Source of the DNA: DASQDN01 sp035630195
GTDB lineage: Bacteria > Acidobacteriota > Terriglobia > Bryobacterales > Bryobacteraceae
NCBI GenBank assembly: GCA_035630195.1
Contig: DASQLD010000613.1
Coordinates: 1-10,585 of the forward strand
Direction of reading: 5' to 3'
Length of the DNA stretch: 10,585 bases
The notes under the pieces were generated by a model. It was not told the DNA's origin. It saw only the letters and a list, made by a program, of their open reading frames with translations, and ran no database searches. Below, piece after piece: positions 5,786 through 10,585 of this stretch. A program made the position numbers and the translations under genes. Position 1 is the first letter of the stretch; each line of letters opens with the position of its first letter.

Positions 5786-5806
5786 CGAAGGGTTCTCAGC
5801 CCTTCG
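5786..5806. repeat. Perfect 7-bp inverted repeat
   Basis: CGAAGGG (5786-5792) pairs with CCCTTCG (5800-5806) around a seven-base loop. It is 22 bases from the previous palindrome, with the self-complementary AACCGGTT (5770-5777) in between. On the minus strand this cluster could end transcription from the DUF1501 operon, but no U-tract follows. Confidence 0.5.
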
Positions 5807-6065
5807 GTAAAACTGCGCCGTGATGTGAGACTTTTGTGCGACGACGCAGTACGGCAGATTGTAGCTCGTTAGGCTTCTCAACCATATTCATTCTTGTCGT
5901 GATGTCAGGATTGAAGATCATCGTTGGTACCATCACACTCGATAGCGTTGATTTTAAGGTGACCGGGACACGAACGGTCATGTGTCTACCCACCAGAGAT
6001 CCGACAACTTGGGTTGTGGTTACGGTGCGATTCAGCCCGGATCTGAATGATCCGTGCCGTCCAGT
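5807..6065. other. Stretch without a convincing gene, with a weak minus-strand ORF
   Basis: This is the tail of the gap between the 205-residue gene and the DUF1501 stop. A 65-codon minus-strand ORF (5796-5993, GTG start) is open, and its frame continues without a stop for about 20 codons further upstream. It has no ribosome-binding site, ends inside the palindrome at 5786-5806 and matches nothing I know. An overlapping plus-strand ORF (5836-6135) runs into the DUF1501 coding region and is likely a shadow. The stretch may be a long 3' untranslated region or gene debris. Confidence 0.4.
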
Positions 6066-7475
6066 TCAGAGAATCTCTTTAATGACGGTTCCATGTACCT
6101 CGGTTAGACGTTCGCGTCTCCCGAGATGCATGTAACTCAGGGCATCCTGATTCAATCCGAGCTGGTGAAGAATCGTCGTATGAATATCTCTGAAATGAAC
6201 GGGCTTCTCGACGGCTCGTAAGCCTATCTCGTCGGTGGCGCCGACTACTCGTCCGCCCTGGATTCCACCGCCGGCCATCCACATCGTAAAGCCTAGATTG
6301 TGATGGTCACGGCCTTTTCCACCCTGCGCTTCCGGAGAACGTCCGAACTCGCCGCCCCAGAGTACCAAGGTGGATTCGAGCAGGCCGCGCTGCTTCAGAT
6401 CCCGGATCAGTGCTGCGACAGGCTGATCTGTTTGGGCTGCCATGCGAACGTGATTCTCTTCGATATCTTCGTGCGCATCCCACTGCAAGTTGCCAGGACC
6501 GCCGCCGGAAACGACGCAGACAAAACGGACGCCGCGCTCCACCATTCGCCGCGCAAGCAGGCAGCGTCGACCGTAATCGTCAGTCGTTTCCTTGCCGATC
6601 CCGTACATTTGGCGCGTTGCTTCGGTCTCCGTTGCCAGGTCGAAGGCGGCAGGAGCTTCGGTTTGCATCTTAAATGCAAGATCGTAAGCGCTCACCCGAG
6701 CCTCGAACTCGGTGTCACCCGGTGTGAGATTTGCTTCATTGAGGCCCTTAATCAGCTCGACGGTCTTCTTTCGTTGATCGAAGGAAACGTCCTTGGGCAG
6801 ATCCAGGTTTAATACGGGTTTCGCGCCCGAACGTAGCATTGTCGGTTGATATACCGCTGGAAGGAATCCGTTGGTATACATCGGCTGTCCCGCTTCCAGC
6901 GCTCCATCCGGGTCGGGCATCACAACATAGGAGGGAAGGGAATCGGTCTCTGCTCCGAGTCCGTAAATGGTCCACGACCCCATGCTTGGAAAACCAGGCA
7001 GGACGCGTCCGGTCATTAGCTGATACTGAGCGGCGGAATGAACTACCATGTCGCCATGACAGGAGCGGATTACCGAAATATCGTCGACAATCTGTGATGT
7101 ATAAGGCAGGAGGTCTGATACTTCAATGCCCGCTTTCCCGTACTTCTGAAATGTTCGCTTCGTCCCAAGGATCTTGGCTTCCTTTGTGACGAACTGATAT
7201 TTGGCTTCTCCGAACGCAGCCGGACGCTTCTGACCATCGAGTTTGTTGAGCAGCGGCTTGGGATCGAATGTCTCTAAGTGGCTCGGGCCACCGGCCATGA
7301 AGAGAAAGATGACCGATTTGGCTTTGGGAGCGAAGTGAGGCGCTTTCGCAGCTAAGGGATTCGCTTTTGTTATGTCCGCATGCAGCATCTGCGCGAATGC
7401 CAGCGAGCCGAACCCGCAGAATGCGTCAGTGAGAAACTCGCGTCGGTTCCGCGTAAGTCGAACGTGTTCAGGCAT
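6066..7475 (-). CDS. Tat-exported DUF1501 protein
   Basis: DUF1501 proteins belong to the alkaline phosphatase/sulfatase-like fold group and are abundant in planctomycetes and Solibacter-type acidobacteria; their reaction is not established. The 469 residues start with a twin-arginine signal (NRREFLTDAFCGFGSLAFAQ, residues 10-29, R11-R12), so a folded and probably cofactor-bearing protein is exported. Family landmarks are VIFLFMAGGPSHLETFDPKP (55-74), SCHGDMVVHSAAQYQLMTG (138-156), GGGPGNLQWDAHEDIEENH (324-342), WGGEFGRSP (373-381), GRDHHN (388-393) and AGGGIQGG (401-408). Length is normal for the family. Start 7475 was chosen because it precedes the Tat signal and has GGAG seven bases upstream; a frame opening at 7526 overlaps the preceding gene. 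It follows the DUF1549/DUF1553 gene by four bases, the usual partner, and is probably translationally coupled to it. Confidence 0.93.
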   Translation of the reverse strand: MPEHVRLTRNRREFLTDAFCGFGSLAFAQMLHADITKANPLAAKAPHFAPKAKSVIFLFMAGGPSHLETFDPKPLLNKLDGQKRPAAFGEAKYQFVTKEAKILGTKRTFQKYGKAGIEVSDLLPYTSQIVDDISVIRSCHGDMVVHSAAQYQLMTGRVLPGFPSMGSWTIYGLGAETDSLPSYVVMPDPDGALEAGQPMYTNGFLPAVYQPTMLRSGAKPVLNLDLPKDVSFDQRKKTVELIKGLNEANLTPGDTEFEARVSAYDLAFKMQTEAPAAFDLATETEATRQMYGIGKETTDDYGRRCLLARRMVERGVRFVCVVSGGGPGNLQWDAHEDIEENHVRMAAQTDQPVAALIRDLKQRGLLESTLVLWGGEFGRSPEAQGGKGRDHHNLGFTMWMAGGGIQGGRVVGATDEIGLRAVEKPVHFRDIHTTILHQLGLNQDALSYMHLGRRERLTEVHGTVIKEIL

Positions 7476-7479
7476 GCTA

Positions 7480-9456
7480 TTACTCCACGTACAGGAAAGC
7501 GTTGAGGTTGAGGACAGCGAGAGCAAACTCGCGCAGCGGCTGAGCCTTTAGGAATTGAATGGCAAGCTGCCGCTCTTTTAGAGTTGACGCGCGACCGGCG
7601 GCTAACTTGTAGGCAAGATCGATCTGCTTTACCGGACTGTTTCCAGCCTCGCTCTGAAGTCGCTTGGCAAGATCGATCGCCAGACGATTGGCAAGATCTC
7701 CGTTCATCAGTTCGAGAGCCTGAGGCGCGTGCGTGCTGGTCTCGCGTTTTGCACAGCTGATGTTCATATCCGGAGCATCGAAGGTTTCCATGAACGGAAG
7801 GCGTAAATTACGTTTCGCGATCAGGTAAACGCTTCGCCGGTTATGTTGCTCGGGGTCGGGCGTCACCGCCCATTGGGAAGGCTTATAGAGCAAGTTGGTC
7901 AGTTCCTTGTCCACTGGAACCATGATGCTCGGACCGCCCGCTGCCGGATTGAGTCTTCCGGCAACCATCAGCGCGGCATCCCGTATCTCTTCGGCATCGA
8001 GACGGCGGCGCGAGAACTTCCACAACAACTCATTGTTGGCATCCTTCTCGTTGGCGATCTGTTCCATCGGCGACCGGGAGGATTGTTGGTAAGTATTGCT
8101 CAGCAGGATTTCGCGGTGTAGAGGCTTCCAATGCCAGCCATTCTCGACGAAGCGATTCGCAAGGTAATCGAGAAGTTCAGGGTGCGAAGGTCGCCCGCCC
8201 ATGCGACCGAAATCGTTTGGCGTCGAAACAATGCCTCGACCGAAGTGATAATGCCAGATGCGGTTGACTACCACTCGAGCAGTCAGCGGATGATCGGGCT
8301 GAAGGATCCAGTTCGCCAATTCGGTTCGGGGCTTTTCAGGCTTCCATTCTTCCGCGCCATCGGGCAATAGAATCCCCAAAGGCCGCATGCCAACCGCTTC
8401 ACCCTTATTGGCGTAGTCGCCGCGCGCAAGGACATGAATCGGAGTGGCTTTCGAAGGATCGTTTGCCACGCTGAACAGCGCGGGCAGAGGCTCGGGCAAG
8501 TTATTCTCCTTGTCCTCGAGTTTGCGCTTCATGTTCTCGAGTTCAGGACCCTTGAGTCCCTTCATCTGCTGACGAAGCGACTTCATCTCGGCCTGCACGG
8601 CATCGTGCTTTGCCTTCCAGTCAGCTTTTTCTTCCGGTGTAGCAAGCGTGATGTCGTTGTCGTGCGTTTTGGCGAAGAATGCCTGCATCCTGTAGTAGTC
8701 CGTGTGGCGAATCGGATCGAACTTATGGTCGTGGCAGCGTGCGCAGCCTAGCGTTACGCCGAGCAGCGTCGCGCCCACAGCATTCGTCATCTCAGTCAAC
8801 ACTTCATTCCGGCTACTGGCGACTTCTTGGTTACCGGCGTTCTTGCGTAGCGGGCCGAGGCGATGGAAGCCGGCCGCGATCTTCAACTCCTCATTCGGCG
8901 AATCGATCTCATCGCCGGCCAGTTGTTCGCGAACAAACTGGTCGTAGGGTTTATCGGCATTGAACGATCGAATGACGTAGTCCCGGTAGCGCCATGCGTC
9001 CTTGCGATGCGTATCGTATTCGAAACCATCGGTTTCAGCGAAACGAACTACATCAAGCCAGTGCTGTCCCCATCGCTCTCCATAGCGCGGGCTGGCGAGC
9101 AGCCTGTCGACCACTTTTTCGTAGGCCTTTGGAGACGGATCGGCGACGAAGGCATGTACCTCCGCCGGAGTTGGCGGCAGTCCGATGAGGTCGAAGTACA
9201 GACGGCGGATGAGAGTTGCGCGCGTTGCCTTAGGCGCTGGACGAAGTTCTTCTTTCTGCAATCGCGCCAAAATGAACGCATCGATCGGCTGTTTGCCCCA
9301 CGCGCGATCGGTTGGCGCGGTGAACTGAGGAATCACTGGTTCAGAACGTTTCTGGAAGGACCAGTGGCGCCGCTCAGCCGGCTTGTACGTCTCGAGGCCG
9401 CTTGCCAGAAGAATCGTCGCAAGTCCAGTGAATCCAACGAAATTACGCGCCTTCAT
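7480..9456 (-). CDS. Exported DUF1549/DUF1553 protein with one CxxCH motif
   Basis: This is a planctomycete-type PSCyt2-PSD1 protein of 658 residues. Residues 1-20 are a signal peptide. HWSFQ (31-35) and KQPIDAFILARLQKEEL (55-71) begin DUF1549, followed by LIRRLYFDLIGLPPTPAEV (82-100), SPRYGERWGQHWLDVVRFAETDG (122-144) and LGVTLGCARCHDHKFDPI (232-249). C238, C241 and H242 form a c-type haem attachment motif or a related metal site. Residues 275-318 are a charged coiled-coil-like spacer. DUF1553 covers about 375-640, with RTELANWI, ARVVVNRIWHYHFGRGIV, NDFGRMGGRPSHPELLDYLA, FSRRRLDAEEIRDAAL and RETSTHAPQALELMNG. Many relatives also carry an N-terminal cytochrome domain (PSCyt1) with another CxxCH; it is absent here. 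The reaction is unknown; an extracytoplasmic redox role with its DUF1501 partner is inferred. It starts 38 bases after the VWFA-like gene. Confidence 0.93.
   Translation of the reverse strand: MKARNFVGFTGLATILLASGLETYKPAERRHWSFQKRSEPVIPQFTAPTDRAWGKQPIDAFILARLQKEELRPAPKATRATLIRRLYFDLIGLPPTPAEVHAFVADPSPKAYEKVVDRLLASPRYGERWGQHWLDVVRFAETDGFEYDTHRKDAWRYRDYVIRSFNADKPYDQFVREQLAGDEIDSPNEELKIAAGFHRLGPLRKNAGNQEVASSRNEVLTEMTNAVGATLLGVTLGCARCHDHKFDPIRHTDYYRMQAFFAKTHDNDITLATPEEKADWKAKHDAVQAEMKSLRQQMKGLKGPELENMKRKLEDKENNLPEPLPALFSVANDPSKATPIHVLARGDYANKGEAVGMRPLGILLPDGAEEWKPEKPRTELANWILQPDHPLTARVVVNRIWHYHFGRGIVSTPNDFGRMGGRPSHPELLDYLANRFVENGWHWKPLHREILLSNTYQQSSRSPMEQIANEKDANNELLWKFSRRRLDAEEIRDAALMVAGRLNPAAGGPSIMVPVDKELTNLLYKPSQWAVTPDPEQHNRRSVYLIAKRNLRLPFMETFDAPDMNISCAKRETSTHAPQALELMNGDLANRLAIDLAKRLQSEAGNSPVKQIDLAYKLAAGRASTLKERQLAIQFLKAQPLREFALAVLNLNAFLYVE
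7483..7486 (-). promoter_or_regulatory. Ribosome-binding site of the DUF1501 gene inside the end of the upstream gene
   Basis: GGAG on the minus strand is made by the last codons of the DUF1549/DUF1553 gene (GTG GAG TAA) and lies seven bases before the DUF1501 ATG (7473-7475). It decides that start and indicates coupled translation. Confidence 0.7.
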
Positions 9457-9464
9457 TCTTTGAA

Positions 9465-9470
9465 ATTATA
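9465..9470 (-). promoter_or_regulatory. Candidate -10 box giving a near-leaderless DUF1549/DUF1553 transcript
   Basis: A perfect TATAAT on the minus strand lies eight bases before ATG 9454-9456, in the 38-base gap after the VWFA-like gene. A transcript from it would start at or next to the ATG, and there is no Shine-Dalgarno in the gap. No -35 hexamer is evident, so it may be chance. Confidence 0.4.
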
Positions 9471-9494
9471 CCGCTAATCAGGGTGGCGCAGAGG

Positions 9495-10532
9495 TCACTC
9501 TTCCGGTAGTTCGAAGTATCCGGCTCGCGATCTGACGGCCAAATCAGACCTGTCTTTCACAAAGACCCGGAGGCTGTGAAAGGTTCCTGGCTGGCCTCGC
9601 TGCATGGGCAGCGTAACCAGATATTGTTGATGGAGATCGGCGCCAATTCGCTGAAGCGCATCTTCTAGCGCCTGCTTTCGCACAAATTCTGATGCGATGC
9701 CTCCGGAGAACTCGGCTAGAGCCTTAGGAATATCTGGTTCCGAAAGCCGTTTGAGGCCGCCGAAAAGCGCAAGCAAGTTCATCCCTCCAGCAGTCGAAGT
9801 GTTCGACGGTACGGCTGCCGGGTTCTCTCGATCACAGTGACTGCCGCAATTCTTGCAGGTATTGGCGCAATCGCGGCACTTGCGATCGCAGTATTTCGGC
9901 GCCCGGTTAGCAAACATCGATCGGGTTGGAGAAAACGTCACGGAGTAAACGGTTGCATTTGCCCGTTCTGTCAGCTCGATCAGTTTTTCGAGAGATTCCT
10001 CGCTCGATTGATCGTGTTTTTCCGAAACGAGCAGAATTACTCGCCGACGTTCCAGCTTCCGCTGGTTCAGCATCCGTAGCGCGGTGGCAAGCCCGTCGAT
10101 GATACTGACGCCCTCGCCAGCGCCGTCCAGTTCCCGCAGGGCTTTCTCGATCTTTATCGTGTCGCGCGTGAACTCCTGAAGAACGCGCGTTTGCCGAGAG
10201 AAGGCTACTACCGCTGCCTCCCCGCGCGCGCCCGTAATTAGCGGGCCAATGATTGACGTAGATTTCCGCAGCTTATCCAGCACGGATTGGGCCGATGTCG
10301 ATGCCTGAACCACTACAACGAGCGATAGAGGCTGAGGTGTGTCCTCCATGTGAACGGCAACGGGGAGGCTTCGATCGTAAACTACAAAGTCACGAGCCGT
10401 AAGACTTTCAACTGGTTTGCCCTGGCTGTCATTCACGGCCACGGGAGCCAAAACGAGGTGAGTCGTACTCCGAACGGAGACGTCCTGCGCCAACAGAATG
10501 CCGGAAAACAACAGGCTCAACTTCAACCACAT
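9495..10532 (-). CDS. Secreted VWFA-like protein of acidobacterial type with a Cys-heptad insert
   Basis: The 345 residues begin with a signal peptide (MWLKLSLLFSGILLAQ), so the protein is exported. Residues 22-65 are the short beta-rich segment typical of acidobacterial VWFA-related proteins (LVLAPVAVND..GKPVESLTARDFVVYD). Residues 68-200 are the von Willebrand factor A fold: LSLVVVVQASTSAQ, GEAAVVAFSRQTRVLQEF, GEGVSIIDGLATALRML and RRVILLVSEKHD. The DxSxS metal-site motif reads QASTS (76-80), so the Asp is replaced by Gln and metal binding may be lost. Residues 215-237 are an unusual insert, CDRKCRD-CANTCKN-CGSHCDR, with Cys at 215, 219, 222, 226, 229 and 233. The rest (IPKALAEFSGGIASEF, LQRIGADLHQQYLVTL, SRAGYFELP) matches the family's C-terminal part. 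It is first in the probable three-gene operon. The start at 10532 has no clear Shine-Dalgarno. Its function is unknown; binding or assembly is likelier than catalysis. Confidence 0.88.
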   Translation of the reverse strand: MWLKLSLLFSGILLAQDVSVRSTTHLVLAPVAVNDSQGKPVESLTARDFVVYDRSLPVAVHMEDTPQPLSLVVVVQASTSAQSVLDKLRKSTSIIGPLITGARGEAAVVAFSRQTRVLQEFTRDTIKIEKALRELDGAGEGVSIIDGLATALRMLNQRKLERRRVILLVSEKHDQSSEESLEKLIELTERANATVYSVTFSPTRSMFANRAPKYCDRKCRDCANTCKNCGSHCDRENPAAVPSNTSTAGGMNLLALFGGLKRLSEPDIPKALAEFSGGIASEFVRKQALEDALQRIGADLHQQYLVTLPMQRGQPGTFHSLRVFVKDRSDLAVRSRAGYFELPEE

Positions 10533-10585
10533 CTTCAGGTATGTAATTTAGCGCGTCCTAAGAATCCATATGAAAAATGGTCCTC
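10533..10585 (-). other. Upstream region of the VWFA-like gene
   Basis: These 53 bases precede the first gene of the minus-strand operon. TAAATT close to the start could be a -10 box, but no -35 or other signal is clear before the window ends. Confidence 0.25.

Noticed and set aside
5836..6135. 99-codon plus-strand ORF
   Set aside because: It runs into the C-terminal coding region of the DUF1501 gene on the other strand, has no ribosome-binding site and no family match.
8863..9477. 204-codon plus-strand ORF
   Set aside because: Antisense to the DUF1549/DUF1553 gene, whose conserved motifs are on the other strand.
1..10585. CRISPR array, insertion sequence, phage or defence system
   Set aside because: No regularly spaced repeats, transposase motifs, terminal inverted repeats, integrase or nuclease-helicase genes were seen on either strand.

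Overview
The window most likely comes from an acidobacterium of the Bryobacterales/Solibacter type. This rests on gene content, not on a search: a DUF1549/DUF1553 protein next to a Tat-exported DUF1501 protein (the planctomycete/acidobacterial pairing), a secreted protein of the acidobacterial VWFA-related type, and a tmRNA whose tag reads ANTQFAYAA. Base composition is moderately GC-rich and most starts have weak or no Shine-Dalgarno sequences.

Left part (1-2720). A partial minus-strand conserved-looking gene leaves the left edge. Then come about 260 bases without a convincing gene, followed by the decayed 3' end of a glycerol kinase gene (about 540-848, with a large internal deletion and frameshifts). 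Directly after it are an intact TrmB-type transcriptional regulator and a YciF-like ferritin-fold (DUF892) protein that carries a flexible Ser/Gly/Lys linker and an extra C-terminal domain.

Middle (2721-5641). A short secreted protein with a YH..C / C..CH metal-site pattern converges on ssrA (tmRNA, minus strand, 3088-3440). The tmRNA is transcribed divergently from a ClpS-like adaptor gene, so two protein quality-control factors share an 87-base control region. The adaptor has Asp where canonical ClpS has the substrate-pocket His. Converging on clpS is a minus-strand pair: an unrecognised 205-residue protein followed by a Gfo/Idh/MocA oxidoreductase.

Right part (5642-10585). After about 420 bases that hold two strong palindromes and only a weak ORF, three minus-strand genes lie in one probable operon, in transcription order: a secreted VWFA-like protein with three tandem Cys-x3-Cys heptads; a DUF1549/DUF1553 protein with one CxxCH haem-type motif; and a Tat-exported DUF1501 protein. 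The last two are 4 bases apart, and the ribosome-binding site of the second sits in the final codons of the first. All three appear to act outside the cytoplasm. Their joint function is unknown to me, and this cassette together with the tmRNA/ClpS pair is the most interesting content here.
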